DNA of 64,000 nt from JAAYEA01 sp012689325 (GCA_036841525.1 DAITVZ010000008.1:29569-93568); one strand, 5' to 3'; numbered from the stretch's first letter, positions 50,737-59,191 are shown. Translations and numbers: made by a program. The notes: generated by a model not told the origin, from the sequence alone.

Positions 50737-52176
50737 ATGACGAGCAAGCGACAAATCAGGGCCGACCTGGCCCTCCTATTCGTGACCTTGATCTGGGGCA
50801 GCACCTTTGTCGCCGTGCAAGAGGCGGTGGGCAAGTACCCCGTCTTTGGCTTTCTGGCCATCCGTTTCGGCATGGCCACGCTGGCGATGCTCCTCCTCTT
50901 TGGCCGGCGGCTCAAGTCCTTGGGCTGGTGGGGCTGGGGCGCGGGCGCGCTCATCGGGCTGCTCCTGTTCGCCGGCTATACGCTGCAAACCACCGGCCTC
51001 AAGTACACCAGCGCCACCAAGGCCGGGCTGATCACAGGGTTGCAGACCGTCTCGGTGCCCATCATCGCCGCCATCTGGACGCGCCGGATGCCCAAGCGCC
51101 AAATCCTCCTGGCCACGGCGGTCGCGGTCATCGGCCTGGCGCTGGTCTCCCTCCAGGGCGACCTGTCGATCCAGCGCGGCGACCTGCTGGTGTTGGGCTG
51201 CGCCATCTCGTTTGGCGCGCATATCACGGCGGTGGGGTTCCTGGCCCCCCGCACCGACGCGCTGGGCCTGACCATCGTGCAGATCGCCTTTGTGGCAGCC
51301 GCCAGCGCCGTTGCCTCCTACTTTGAAGGGGGCATCCCCCTCCCCATGCCGCAAGATGTTTTCAACGCCGCCGCCTTTACCGGCATCCTGGCCACGGCCC
51401 TGGCCTTTGGCGTGCAAAACAGCGTCAGCAAGTACACGACCCCCACCCACACGGGCGTGGTTTTCGCCATGGAGCCGGTCTTTGCCGCGATCTTTGGCTA
51501 TTTGCTGATGGGGGAGCGCCTGGAGCCCAGGGCTCTGTTCGGCGGCTGCATGATCTTGCTGGCCATGTTCATCGCCGAATTGCGCGAGCCGATGGCCTCC
51601 GCCAAGTTCGTCTCCTATTTCCTCAACCCCATCTATTGGCTGGGGATCGTCTTCGTGGTGGCCGCCATGCAGGGCGTCAGCTCGACGTGGGAAGGGCTCG
51701 CTTGGGCCGCCTTTGTGCTGGCGGTCAGCGTGGGGTTTCCCATCCTGTTCCTGTTGGACCAGCGGCGCCGCGGGCGCATCAGCGACTGGCACATCACCCG
51801 GCGCGAGGAGCGCGTGCAACTCCCGCTCATCGTGATGGCCCTGCTGGCGGCGGTGCTGCCGCTGGTGGCGCTCCAGTTCGGCCAGGGGCCGCGCGCCCTG
51901 CAGGCCGTCTTTGCCACGGGGCTGGCGCTCATCGTGGTCAGCATCGCCATCACCTTTATCTGGAAGGTGAGCCAGCACATGATCGGCATCACGGCGCTCT
52001 CCACCATGCTCACCATCCTGGTGGGGCCCTTTGCCGCCCCCTCGTTTCTGCTGGTGCCGGTGGTGGCCTGGGCGCGCATCACGGTGGGCGCGCATACCCG
52101 CTGGCAAACCATCGTCGGCGGCCTGGTCGGGCTGTGCGGCCCGCTGCTGGTATTTCGAGCCTTCGGGCTGGTGTGA
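50737..52176 (+). CDS. EamA/DMT transporter fused to a PAP2-like membrane domain
   Basis: 479 residues. Residues 1-290 are a ten-helix drug/metabolite transporter unit ('LIWGSTFVAVQEAV', 'GLKYTSATKAGLITGLQTVSVPI' in part, 'MEPVFAAIFGYLLMGERL'). Residues ~295-479 form a second membrane domain resembling PAP2-type phosphatases of the archaeal/Chloroflexota kind: 'RGRISDWHITRREERVQL', 'KVSQHMIGIT' and 'VAWARITVGAHTRWQTIVGG' match the three motif positions loosely. The canonical S-G-H triplet reads S-Q-H. Such a fusion is unusual. RBS is weak (GAGAGAT). Both halves open and in frame. Confidence 0.75.
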   Translation: MTSKRQIRADLALLFVTLIWGSTFVAVQEAVGKYPVFGFLAIRFGMATLAMLLLFGRRLKSLGWWGWGAGALIGLLLFAGYTLQTTGLKYTSATKAGLITGLQTVSVPIIAAIWTRRMPKRQILLATAVAVIGLALVSLQGDLSIQRGDLLVLGCAISFGAHITAVGFLAPRTDALGLTIVQIAFVAAASAVASYFEGGIPLPMPQDVFNAAAFTGILATALAFGVQNSVSKYTTPTHTGVVFAMEPVFAAIFGYLLMGERLEPRALFGGCMILLAMFIAELREPMASAKFVSYFLNPIYWLGIVFVVAAMQGVSSTWEGLAWAAFVLAVSVGFPILFLLDQRRRGRISDWHITRREERVQLPLIVMALLAAVLPLVALQFGQGPRALQAVFATGLALIVVSIAITFIWKVSQHMIGITALSTMLTILVGPFAAPSFLLVPVVAWARITVGAHTRWQTIVGGLVGLCGPLLVFRAFGLV

Positions 52177-52210
52177 GCGGGGCGATAACTAACAAGAAGG
52201 AGGCCTTGCG

Positions 52211-52666
52211 GTGATCGAGGGCGTCAAGACCAAAAAGCTGCGCGTGATCCCGGACGAGCGGGGATACCTGATGGAGATGCTGCGCCCCGACTGGGAAGAG
52301 TATGACAAGTTCGGGCAGGTGTACATCACCGCCGTCTATCCCGGCGTGGTGAAGGGCTGGCATTACCACAAGATTCAGACCGACCACTTTATCTGCGTGC
52401 AAGGCATGGCCAAGGTGGTGCTCTACGATAGCCGGGAGGGGTCGCCCACCCATGGCGAGATCAATGAGTTCTTTATCGGCTCGCTGAACCCCATGCTGGT
52501 CAAGATCCCGCCGGGCGTGATGCACGGCTTCAAGGGCATCAGCGAAGAGGTCGCGCTGATCGTCAACGTGCCCACCGAGATGTACAACTATCAGCAGCCG
52601 GACGAGTACCGCCTGCCCGCCCACACCGACCAGATCCCCTACGACTGGGCGCGCAAGGACGGGTAA
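52211..52666 (+). CDS. dTDP-4-dehydrorhamnose 3,5-epimerase-like cupin
   Basis: 151 residues from GTG with AAGGAGG upstream. RmlC-like cupin: 'VYPGVVKGWHYHKIQTDHFICVQG' in blocks supplies the catalytic His region, and 'IPPGVMHGFKGISEE' the second cupin part. No rmlA, B or D genes are near, so a deoxysugar epimerase in a different setting, or a non-epimerase relative, is possible. A terminator follows. Confidence 0.82.
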   Translation: MIEGVKTKKLRVIPDERGYLMEMLRPDWEEYDKFGQVYITAVYPGVVKGWHYHKIQTDHFICVQGMAKVVLYDSREGSPTHGEINEFFIGSLNPMLVKIPPGVMHGFKGISEEVALIVNVPTEMYNYQQPDEYRLPAHTDQIPYDWARKDG

Positions 52667-52684
52667 ACCGACAAGCCCCAACAA

Positions 52685-52719
52685 AAAGCGCATCGCGGAA
52701 CCGACCTGCGATGCGCTTT
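52685..52719. terminator. Terminator between the epimerase-like and Tat-protein genes
   Basis: Perfect 12-bp stem (AAAGCGCATCGC/GCGATGCGCTTT), 11-base loop, followed by CTGATCT; genes converge on it. Confidence 0.75.
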
Positions 52720-52735
52720 CTGATCTGGTAAACTA

Positions 52736-53725
52736 TCAGGCCGCCATGTTGGCGCGGAAATCCTTGATCTCGCTGAGAACCTCGGCGCGGGCCTGCAGCG
52801 CCTGATCCATCGGCTGCTGCACCAGGATATCCCAGTCGCTATCCAGGCGCTCCGTCTCGGCCAGCAGCCGCTTGGCGGGGGCCAGCAGTTCCTCCCGCAG
52901 CGGCTTGACGAGCCTGGCGTCCAGGTTGTTCTCGGACGCCTCATCGAACCAATCCAGGCGCAGCGGCCCCAGCAACTGGGCGCGCATCACGGCCAGCGAC
53001 TCGGGCAGGGCCGAGACCAGGTCCTGGATCCAGTCGATGATCTGCTGGATCTTGGCCCCGATGCCAAAGGGGATCTTGTCCAGGATGCTGCGGAAAAAGG
53101 CGCCGAGCGAGTCCGAGATGGGCACGGCCACCCCGGTCACCTCGCCCAGCAGCTTCCACAGCCCCGCCACCTTTTCCTCCAGCCGATCCACGAGCCCTTC
53201 CACAAAGGCGATGCCATCGCGCACCACCGCCTCGGCCTTTTTGAGCTGGACCAACGCCGCCTCGACCACCGTCAGCCCCAACACCACGATCTTGCTGGCC
53301 TCGCGCACCGCCTGCAAGATCGGCCGAATGGAGGTCAGGCTGCCAAGGAGCGAGCCGTCCAGCCCGATGTTTTCGAGCTTTTCGTATAGGGCCAGGAGGT
53401 CCTGCAGGGTGGTGACCCGGGGCTGCAGCTCGGCCCGCACTTGACCCGCGGCCTCTGCTGCGGCCTCTTCCGCCGCCTGTTTCCGGGCGATTATGGAGGT
53501 GGCGGTGTTGGAGGCCACCAGAGCCAGCCCGCCCACGGCGACCTGGCCCAGGAACTGCCGCCGGCTGAGCGGCGCCTGTTTCGGCGGCGCGCTCGCCCCC
53601 TCCACCCAGCGCCCCAGCTCTTGCAAGGTCGCCTCATCCAGCGTCGCCAGACGGGCGCTGATGGCCGATTCGAGCTGCGCCCTGGCCTCCGCGCCCGTCT
53701 CCACGGGCATCTGCTCCTCAGACAT
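52736..53725 (-). CDS. Tat-signal protein of unknown function next to selA
   Basis: 329 residues; ATG 53725 preferred over an ATG three codons earlier because AGAGAGG is ten bases away. An unusual N-terminal extension (~52 residues, acidic and helical) precedes a twin-arginine signal 'LSRRQFLGQVAVGG' (Arg55-Arg56) and hydrophobic stretch. The rest is helical with coiled-coil character and no Cys or catalytic motif. It ends with tandem stops (TGA, TAG). It lies 21 bases after selA on the same strand, where selB is often found, so is probably cotranscribed. Function unknown. Confidence 0.65.
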   Translation of the reverse strand: MSEEQMPVETGAEARAQLESAISARLATLDEATLQELGRWVEGASAPPKQAPLSRRQFLGQVAVGGLALVASNTATSIIARKQAAEEAAAEAAGQVRAELQPRVTTLQDLLALYEKLENIGLDGSLLGSLTSIRPILQAVREASKIVVLGLTVVEAALVQLKKAEAVVRDGIAFVEGLVDRLEEKVAGLWKLLGEVTGVAVPISDSLGAFFRSILDKIPFGIGAKIQQIIDWIQDLVSALPESLAVMRAQLLGPLRLDWFDEASENNLDARLVKPLREELLAPAKRLLAETERLDSDWDILVQQPMDQALQARAEVLSEIKDFRANMAA

Positions 53726-53746
53726 GGGTTGCATTCCTCTCTCTTG

Positions 53747-55114
53747 CTAACTCGCCAGCGCCCGGGCCAGGCAGCCGGCCAGCGCCTCGTCCTGTCCCGG
53801 CAGCACCGTGCGCAGGTCCAATAGCAGCCGATCATCCTCGATGCGCCCCACCACGGCGGGTTGCCCGCGGCGCAGCGCGCGAGCCAATGCATCGGCACCG
53901 CGCACCGGGAGCGCCACCAACCTGGTGGGCAGCATCTCGCCGGGCAGGGAGCCCCCGCCGATGGTCGACTGGCCGTCCACCACCTGCGCCGCCACGCCCA
54001 GCCGCGCGGCCTGCGCCGCCAGCGCCTGCGCGCGGGCCTCCAGCTCGGCCAGCGGCAGGGCGATCATGCGCCAGACGGGGATTTCGCGCGCCGCCTCGCC
54101 CTTGAGATAGTGCAACAGATTGGCCTGGATGCCGGCGATGGCGGTCTTGTCCACCCGCAGCGCGCGGGTGAGGGGGTGCCGCCGCAGCCGCTCCACCAGC
54201 TCGCCGCGGCCCACGATGATCCCCGCTTGGGGGCCGCCCAGCAGCTTGTCGCCGCTAAAGGTGACGATATCCGCCCCGGCGGCAACGCTCTCTTGCACCG
54301 TCGGCTCGTGGGTCAGGCCATAGGGGCTGGTGTCCAGCAGCGTGCCGCTGCCCAGATCGTCCACCACGGGCAGGCGGCGCTCCCGGCCCAGGCGCACCAG
54401 CTCGTCCAGCTCGACCTGTTGCACAAACCCGATGATCTTGAAATTGCTGGTATGAACGCGCATGAGCAGGGCGGTCTGCTCACCGATGGCCGCCTCGTAA
54501 TCGCGCAGGCGGGTACGATTGGTGGTCCCCACCTCACGCAGCAGCGCCCCGCTCTGCGCCATCACGTCGGGGATGCGGAACCCGCCGCCGATCTCCACAA
54601 GCTGCCCGCGCGAGATCACCACCTCGCGCCCCTGGGCCAGCGCGGAGAGCGCCAACAAGACGGCCCCGGCGTTGTTATTCACCAAAAGCGCCGCCTCAGC
54701 CCCCGTCAGGCGGCAGAGCAGCCCCTCGGCGTGGGCATAGCGCGACCCGCGCTGCCCTTGCTCCAGGTCATATTCCAGGTTGGAGTACCCTACGGCGGCC
54801 TGTTGCATCGCCGCGATGGTGGCCGCGCTCAGCGGCGCGCGCCCCAAATTGGTGTGAATGATCACGCCCGTGGCGTTGATGACGAGTTGCAGGGTGGGCT
54901 GGGCCAGCGCCGCCAGCCGGTCGGCCACGGCGGAGAGCACCTCGGCCATCGCTGGGCAGGCCGCGCCGCCCAGCACGCGCTGCCGCGCCTCGTCCAGCGC
55001 CATCCGGACCGCCCCGGACACCAGCTCGCGGCCGTAGATCGGCACGGCGGCCTGGGCCTCGGGCTGTTGCAGCACGCTATCCACGCTGGGCAACTTGCGC
55101 AGCTCACTCGGCAT
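53747..55114 (-). CDS. selA: L-seryl-tRNA(Sec) selenium transferase
   Basis: 455 residues; ATG 55114 overlaps the end of the alkyltransferase-like gene. PLP fold with Schiff-base Lys in 'FSGDKLLGGPQAG', the family N-terminus 'LRKLPSVDSVLQQ', 'NNNAGAVLLAL' and 'RVHTSNFKIIGF'. SelA converts Ser-tRNA(Sec) to Sec-tRNA(Sec) using selenophosphate, so the organism should make selenoproteins. selB, selD and tRNA-Sec are not in this window. Confidence 0.95.
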   Translation of the reverse strand: MPSELRKLPSVDSVLQQPEAQAAVPIYGRELVSGAVRMALDEARQRVLGGAACPAMAEVLSAVADRLAALAQPTLQLVINATGVIIHTNLGRAPLSAATIAAMQQAAVGYSNLEYDLEQGQRGSRYAHAEGLLCRLTGAEAALLVNNNAGAVLLALSALAQGREVVISRGQLVEIGGGFRIPDVMAQSGALLREVGTTNRTRLRDYEAAIGEQTALLMRVHTSNFKIIGFVQQVELDELVRLGRERRLPVVDDLGSGTLLDTSPYGLTHEPTVQESVAAGADIVTFSGDKLLGGPQAGIIVGRGELVERLRRHPLTRALRVDKTAIAGIQANLLHYLKGEAAREIPVWRMIALPLAELEARAQALAAQAARLGVAAQVVDGQSTIGGGSLPGEMLPTRLVALPVRGADALARALRRGQPAVVGRIEDDRLLLDLRTVLPGQDEALAGCLARALAS

Positions 55115-55418
55115 ATTCCGCCTCGGCATCCCAGAGATAGCGCGCCAGGTCCACGCGGTCGCGCTCGTCGAATTCCACTCCTTCATCCTCCAGCAGGCTC
55201 CGTTGCAGCGCACCGCCTTCGCCCGGCAGGCTGACCCGCCCCTGGCTGTTGAGCACGCGGTACCACGGCAGCCCCTCCGGGCACTGATGCATGGCCCAGC
55301 CGACCATGCGCGCCCCTTGCGGCTCTCCCAGGGCGCGCGCAATGGACCCGTAGGTGACCACCTGCCCCTCCGGCACCTGAGCGATGAGCTTGAACACCCG
55401 TTGCGCGAATCCTTGCAT
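55104..55418 (-). CDS. Alkyltransferase-like (ATL) DNA-lesion-binding protein
   Basis: 104 residues. O6-alkylguanine-DNA alkyltransferase C-terminal fold: 'QVPEGQVVTYGSIARALG' and 'ARMVGWAMHQCP'. The active-site P-C-H-R is 'PWYRVLNSQGRVS', with Trp replacing the Cys, as in ATL proteins that bind but do not repair alkylated guanine and hand it to nucleotide excision repair. The ATG lies exactly 7 bases after a -10 box, suggesting a leaderless mRNA. The end overlaps selA by 11 bases. Confidence 0.9.
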   Translation of the reverse strand: MQGFAQRVFKLIAQVPEGQVVTYGSIARALGEPQGARMVGWAMHQCPEGLPWYRVLNSQGRVSLPGEGGALQRSLLEDEGVEFDERDRVDLARYLWDAEAEYAE

Positions 55419-55424
55419 GCCCCG

Positions 55425-55453
55425 ATTATAGGGTCTGGTTCCGGAATGGGCAA
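55425..55453 (-). promoter_or_regulatory. Promoter of the ATL/selA operon (leaderless arrangement)
   Basis: Minus strand -35 TTGCCC (55453-55448), 17-base spacer, perfect -10 TATAAT (55430-55425). The ATG starts at 55418, the expected transcription start. Confidence 0.75.
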
Positions 55454-55473
55454 ATCCGCGCGCGAAGCGAGAT

Positions 55474-55502
55474 TTGACAAATCTGGGGGAATCAGGTAGA
55501 AT
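55474..55502 (+). promoter_or_regulatory. Promoter of tRNA-Glu
   Basis: -35 TTGACA (55474-55479), 17-base spacer, -10 TAGAAT (55497-55502), 18 bases before the tRNA. Confidence 0.8.
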
Positions 55503-55519
55503 ACCCTCGCTTGAATCGG

Positions 55520-55593
55520 GGCGCATTCGTCTAGCGGCCTAGGACACCTCCCTCTCAAGGAGGAGATCAGGGGTTCGAATCCCCTATGCGCTA
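55520..55593 (+). tRNA. tRNA-Glu (anticodon CTC)
   Basis: Acceptor GGCGCAT/ATGCGCT (first pair G-T), D-arm with CTAGCGGCCTAGG, anticodon stem CCTCC/GGAGG around CTCTCAA (anticodon CTC), T-arm AGGGG-TTCGAAT-CCCCT perfect, discriminator A, no encoded CCA. 5' part 'TTCGTCTAGCGG' is classic glutamate tRNA. Confidence 0.97.
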
Positions 55594-55621
55594 CTTCATG
55601 GTACACCCTACCATGACCCAA

Positions 55622-55655
55622 GGCTCGGCTTTATCAATTTAGCCGGGCCTTTTTT
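55622..55655 (+). terminator. Terminator of tRNA-Glu
   Basis: Stem GGCTCGGCT/AGCCGGGCC (one G-U pair), 10-base loop, then TTTTTT (55650-55655). A smaller perfect 7-bp hairpin (CATGGTA/TACCATG) sits just before it at 55597-55615. Confidence 0.85.
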
Positions 55656-55687
55656 ATTGCGAGCAAGGATCCCAAGGAGCTGCTCCT

Positions 55688-56836
55688 ATGCCTCTCACCA
55701 TGACCCCGCGCGCGCGCATGCTCACCGCCATGCGCAACAGGCAGCCGGACGCCGTGCCGGTGGCGCCCGACATCTCGAACATGATCCCCTGCCGCCTCAC
55801 CGGCAAGCCGTTCTGGGACATCTATCTCTACCAGGACCCGCCGCGCTGGAAGGCCTATCTGAACGCCGTGCGCTATTTCGGCTTTGACGGCTGGCTGGAC
55901 AACGCGCCGGTGCAGCTTCCCTACGAGATCGAGGAGGCCGCCGAGGAGCCCGCCTGGCGCGAGGCCATCGTCCGCCGCACGCCGGAGCGCATCTATACCC
56001 GCCAGCACGCCACCATCGACGGCGTGGACACCTGGTCGGAGACCTGCAACATCTATTACATCGACAACCCGCCCACGCGGGGGCTGGCCCTGGCCAAGGT
56101 GGACTTGCCGGAGCGCGCGCCTACCGAGTGGGAGGACGTGGAGCCGCGGACGCATTACGAGGGGGTGGAGGCGTTTCTGGAGGCCAAGCGGCTGATGGGC
56201 GACGCCGGTGTGGTCAGCCTGGCCGTGGGGCTGCCGGGGCTCAACGTCCGCGAGCCGGAGACGATCTATGCCTACTATGACGATCACGCCGGGACCGTGG
56301 CGCGCTGCCGGGCCGAGCACGAGCGCATCGTGCGCCGGACCAAGGAGTTGCTCAAGCTGGGGCCCGATTTCGTCCTCATCGGCATGTCCGGGCACATGAT
56401 CGCCAACCCCGAGCCGATCTTTCGGGAGCTCTCGCTGCCGACGCTGCAAGAGGTCTCGGCGCTGTGCAAGGCCGCGGGCATCCCCAGCCAGATCCATTGC
56501 TGCGGGCCGGAATACGCCCTGGTGCGCATGGCCGCGGAGGAGAGCGACCTGAGCAGCATCAACCCGCTGGAGATCCCGCCCATGGGCGACTGCCACCTCG
56601 ACGAGGTGAAGCGGGCCTTTGGCGCCAAGATCGGCCTGATGGGCAACCTGCACACCACGCAAGTGATGCTCATGGGCAGCCCGGCGGAGGTGGAGCGCGC
56701 CGCCAAGCAGGCCATCGACGACGCGGCCGCCGGCGGCGGGTTCATCCTCTCCACCGGCGACCAGTGCGGGCGCGACACCCCGGACGAGAATATATTCAAG
56801 CTGGTGGAGGTAGCGCGGACGTACGGGCAGTATTAG
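55688..56836 (+). CDS. URO-D-family protein (methyltransferase-like)
   Basis: 382 residues, AAGGAG ribosome site. Uroporphyrinogen-decarboxylase fold of the corrinoid-methyltransferase-like branch: 'IPSQIHCCGPEYALV' and 'GFILSTGDQCGRDTP' place the His-Cys and Cys zinc ligands expected of MtaA/MtbA-like members. A true HemE N-terminal signature is not seen. It likely moves a methyl group or decarboxylates an unknown substrate. No corrinoid protein gene is adjacent. Convergent with the PPK2 gene. Confidence 0.82.
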   Translation: MPLTMTPRARMLTAMRNRQPDAVPVAPDISNMIPCRLTGKPFWDIYLYQDPPRWKAYLNAVRYFGFDGWLDNAPVQLPYEIEEAAEEPAWREAIVRRTPERIYTRQHATIDGVDTWSETCNIYYIDNPPTRGLALAKVDLPERAPTEWEDVEPRTHYEGVEAFLEAKRLMGDAGVVSLAVGLPGLNVREPETIYAYYDDHAGTVARCRAEHERIVRRTKELLKLGPDFVLIGMSGHMIANPEPIFRELSLPTLQEVSALCKAAGIPSQIHCCGPEYALVRMAAEESDLSSINPLEIPPMGDCHLDEVKRAFGAKIGLMGNLHTTQVMLMGSPAEVERAAKQAIDDAAAGGGFILSTGDQCGRDTPDENIFKLVEVARTYGQY

Positions 56837-56845
56837 CGGTCGCCG

Positions 56846-57655
56846 CTAATCCGGCACCACCGCCGTCTCGACGCCCTCCTCCGGCGCGGGATACTTCATG
56901 TCGAACGACTTGAGCGTCTCGACGATGGTCCGCGCGATGACCAGGTTGCGGTACCATTTCTTGTTGGCGGGGACGATGTGCCGGGGCGCCCAGGGCGTGC
57001 TGCAGCGGGTCAGCGCGTCCTCGTAGGCGGCCATGTAGGCGCCCCAATACTGCCGCTCCTTCAGGTCGCCGAAGGAAAACTTCCACTGCTTGTCCGGCGT
57101 GTCGCGGCGGGACTCCAGCCGGCGCTTTTGCTCGTCCTTGGAGATGTGCAGGTAGAATTTCAGGATGGTCGTGCCGGTGTCGGATAGCAGCTTTTCGAAC
57201 TGGTTGATCTGCTTGTAGCGCTGCTTCCAGACCTTCTCCGGTGCCAGGTTGTGCACCCGCACCACCAGCACGTCCTCATAGTGGGAGCGGTTAAAGATGC
57301 CGATGTAGCGACGGCCCGGCACGGCCTGGTGGATTCTCCAGAGATAGTCGTGGGCCAGCTCTTCCGCCGTGGGCACCTTAAAGCTGGTCACCTGGCAGCC
57401 CTGCGGGTTGATGCCGTGCATGACGTGTTCGATCACGCCATCCTTGCCGCCGGTGTCCATGGCTTGCAGCACGATCAGCAGCCGGTGCTTGTCCTCGGCG
57501 AACATCACCTCTTGAAGATCGCGCATCTTGGCGCGGAGGCGCTCCAGCTCTTTCTCCGCCTCTTTTTTGCTGTGGAACTCGTCGCCGGTATCCTCCGGGT
57601 CCCAGTCGGACAGCTTGACTTTGGTTCCCGGCTTGACCGCATAGGAGTCTTTCAT
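56846..57655 (-). CDS. Polyphosphate kinase 2 family protein
   Basis: 269 residues; ATG 57655, 8 bases after GGGAGGG (a GTG three codons earlier is too close). Walker A 'QAMDTGGKDGVIEHV' and the 'FNRSHYEDVLVVRVH' signature match class III PPK2, which phosphorylates nucleoside mono/diphosphates with polyphosphate. It gives polyP-driven ATP/GTP regeneration. In an operon with a HAD phosphatase (16-base gap). Confidence 0.93.
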   Translation of the reverse strand: MKDSYAVKPGTKVKLSDWDPEDTGDEFHSKKEAEKELERLRAKMRDLQEVMFAEDKHRLLIVLQAMDTGGKDGVIEHVMHGINPQGCQVTSFKVPTAEELAHDYLWRIHQAVPGRRYIGIFNRSHYEDVLVVRVHNLAPEKVWKQRYKQINQFEKLLSDTGTTILKFYLHISKDEQKRRLESRRDTPDKQWKFSFGDLKERQYWGAYMAAYEDALTRCSTPWAPRHIVPANKKWYRNLVIARTIVETLKSFDMKYPAPEEGVETAVVPD

Positions 57656-57670
57656 CGCGCGCACCCTCCC

Positions 57671-58354
57671 TTATCTTGACTCTAGCCACCCCGGCAGCTC
57701 GCGTATGCTGGGCAGGATCGCATCCGGCCCGGCGGCGGCGAGCTGCTCCCGCGTCTGCGTGCCCGAAAGCACCGCCACCGTCCAGACGCCGGCGTTCTTG
57801 CCCTCCAGCACGTCCATCACCGTGTCGCCGATCTTGACCACCGCCCGCGGATCGCGCACGCCCAGCTTGGCCATGGCATCCAGGATCATCGCCGGGGAGG
57901 GGCGGCCTGCTCCCACCTGCTCGGAGCTGGCGTAATAGTCCAGCAGCCCCTCCTCCGCCCAGCGCAACTGCGCCACGATCCGCTCCACCACCTCGGTGGG
58001 GAAGCCGCTCCCCGCGCCGATGGCGATACCCCGCGCCTTGAGCGCAGCAAAGACCTCCCGCGCGCCCGCCATCTCGCGCACGCCCGGCAAGCCGCGATCC
58101 AGCTCGACCAAAAAGGCGGCATAGATGGGGTCCACCAGCGCCGCCGGCCCGGACACGGCCGCCAACAGCGCCTGCACCATCTCGCGCTTCTCCTTGCCCC
58201 GCTGGCCGCTGACCGTCTTGGCCTCCAGCGCCAGGCCGTGCTGGGCGAAGGCGCGCATCATCGCGCCGATGACCAGGGGATGCCCCTCCACCACGTCATC
58301 CATGGTGGTTCCCGCCATGTCGAACATGGCCAGGCGAATCGCCGTCTTGTCCAC
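57671..58354 (-). CDS. HAD-superfamily phosphonatase-like hydrolase
   Basis: 227 residues from GTG 58354, which has AAGGG upstream; an ATG 33 bases earlier overlaps the preceding gene's end. HAD motif I 'MFDMAGTTMDD' with nucleophile Asp, motif II Ser in 'IGAGSGFP', 'GAGRPSPAMILDA', and motif IV 'VVKIGDTVMD'. Resembles phosphonoacetaldehyde-hydrolase-like proteins, but true phosphonatases need a cap Lys, not checked here. Middle gene of a three-gene minus operon. Confidence 0.88.
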   Translation of the reverse strand: MDKTAIRLAMFDMAGTTMDDVVEGHPLVIGAMMRAFAQHGLALEAKTVSGQRGKEKREMVQALLAAVSGPAALVDPIYAAFLVELDRGLPGVREMAGAREVFAALKARGIAIGAGSGFPTEVVERIVAQLRWAEEGLLDYYASSEQVGAGRPSPAMILDAMAKLGVRDPRAVVKIGDTVMDVLEGKNAGVWTVAVLSGTQTREQLAAAGPDAILPSIRELPGWLESR

Positions 58355-58370
58355 GGTTTTCCCTTTCAAC

Positions 58371-58691
58371 TCAGTTGGCCGACCCATCGCAGGCGATCGC
58401 CAGGGCGATCTCGTCGGCGGTCTCTTCCGGCGCCATAAAGCCCCTCAGCAGCATCACGGGCAGCACCTTGATCAGCCCGCGATGGGCCACATAGAGGTTG
58501 ATTCCCTCGGCGAAAAGAAAATGGCCCTGATAGACGAGGTCATTGCGGCCAAAGCCCCAAAAGTCACGCCCCTTTCCGCTGAGGGTGCTCATGTCAACCG
58601 TGTGCTCGTATTGCTCGTAAGGCATGCCCCACATCATTTTCCACACCCACTCTGCGGCGCGGCCCCGGTGGAGCCACCCGCCGGATTTCAC
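58371..58691 (-). CDS. Hypothetical protein
   Basis: 106 residues from GTG 58691, or 85-88 from internal ATGs around 58637-58625; the start is uncertain. The sequence 'MSTLSGKGRDFWGFGRND' and 'FLFAEGINLYVAHRG' has natural composition and no transmembrane segment. No family recognised. It lies 16 bases before the HAD gene, so probably cotranscribed with it and PPK2. Confidence 0.55.
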   Translation of the reverse strand: MKSGGWLHRGRAAEWVWKMMWGMPYEQYEHTVDMSTLSGKGRDFWGFGRNDLVYQGHFLFAEGINLYVAHRGLIKVLPVMLLRGFMAPEETADEIALAIACDGSAN

Positions 58692-58841
58692 AGCGGCATT
58701 CTACAACGGGGCGGCTCCGAGCACAAATAGGGAGCCACCCAGATAGGACCAGCGTACTATTTCCCCATCCAACCCGTGCTGGTATCATGGAGGTACGGGC
58801 AGCCTGTCTGGCCATGCATGGCTATGGCGAGGGGTGAGGGC

Positions 58842-59120
58842 ATGAGACGCAACATCTGGAGCGTGGAGGAACTGGCGCAGATCCTAAGCGCGACCAACGA
58901 GGCCAATACCAACGCGGACTATTACCTGGCCTCGGGGACGCTCAACGAGGAGAACACTGCCCTGATGCAGGCCTATCGCCAGGGCTTCAAGGCCGCCTTG
59001 GGCAGCATCGCGCGCGCCGTCGGCGCGCCCGCCAGTTGCCTGCTCGAGCTGGATGAGCGCGCGCCCCAAGAGATCTCGGCGCGGGTTCGCCGCTCCACCC
59101 TGCTCACGGCGTCGCGCTGA
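58842..59120 (+). CDS. Hypothetical small protein
   Basis: 92 residues; ATG 58842 follows GAGGGGTGAGGG. Helical, with 'SVEELAQILSATNEANTNADYY' character and two Cys only. No transmembrane segment and no recognised family. Isolated between divergent and convergent minus-strand genes. A weak promoter (TTCCCC-16-TATCAT, 58761-58788) precedes it and a strong terminator follows. Confidence 0.65.
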   Translation: MRRNIWSVEELAQILSATNEANTNADYYLASGTLNEENTALMQAYRQGFKAALGSIARAVGAPASCLLELDERAPQEISARVRRSTLLTASR

Positions 59121-59142
59121 CCCCGGATTACGCGCTAACGAA

Positions 59143-59174
59143 ACAAGCCCCGGAGGCATTCCTCCGGGGCTTGT
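59143..59174. terminator. Bidirectional terminator
   Basis: Perfect 14-bp stem (ACAAGCCCCGGAGG/CCTCCGGGGCTTGT) with a 4-base loop, between convergent genes at 59120 and 59192. Confidence 0.85.
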
Positions 59175-59191
59175 CGCTTGCTTGGCGCAAG

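Noticed and set aside
52736..53725. Tandem TGA-TAG at the end of the Tat-signal gene as a selenocysteine site
   Set aside because: TAG follows immediately, so read-through would add a single residue; no SECIS-like hairpin context was recognised.
53861..55234. 457-codon plus-strand open frame opposite selA
   Set aside because: Shadow frame; selA has full family motifs on the other strand.
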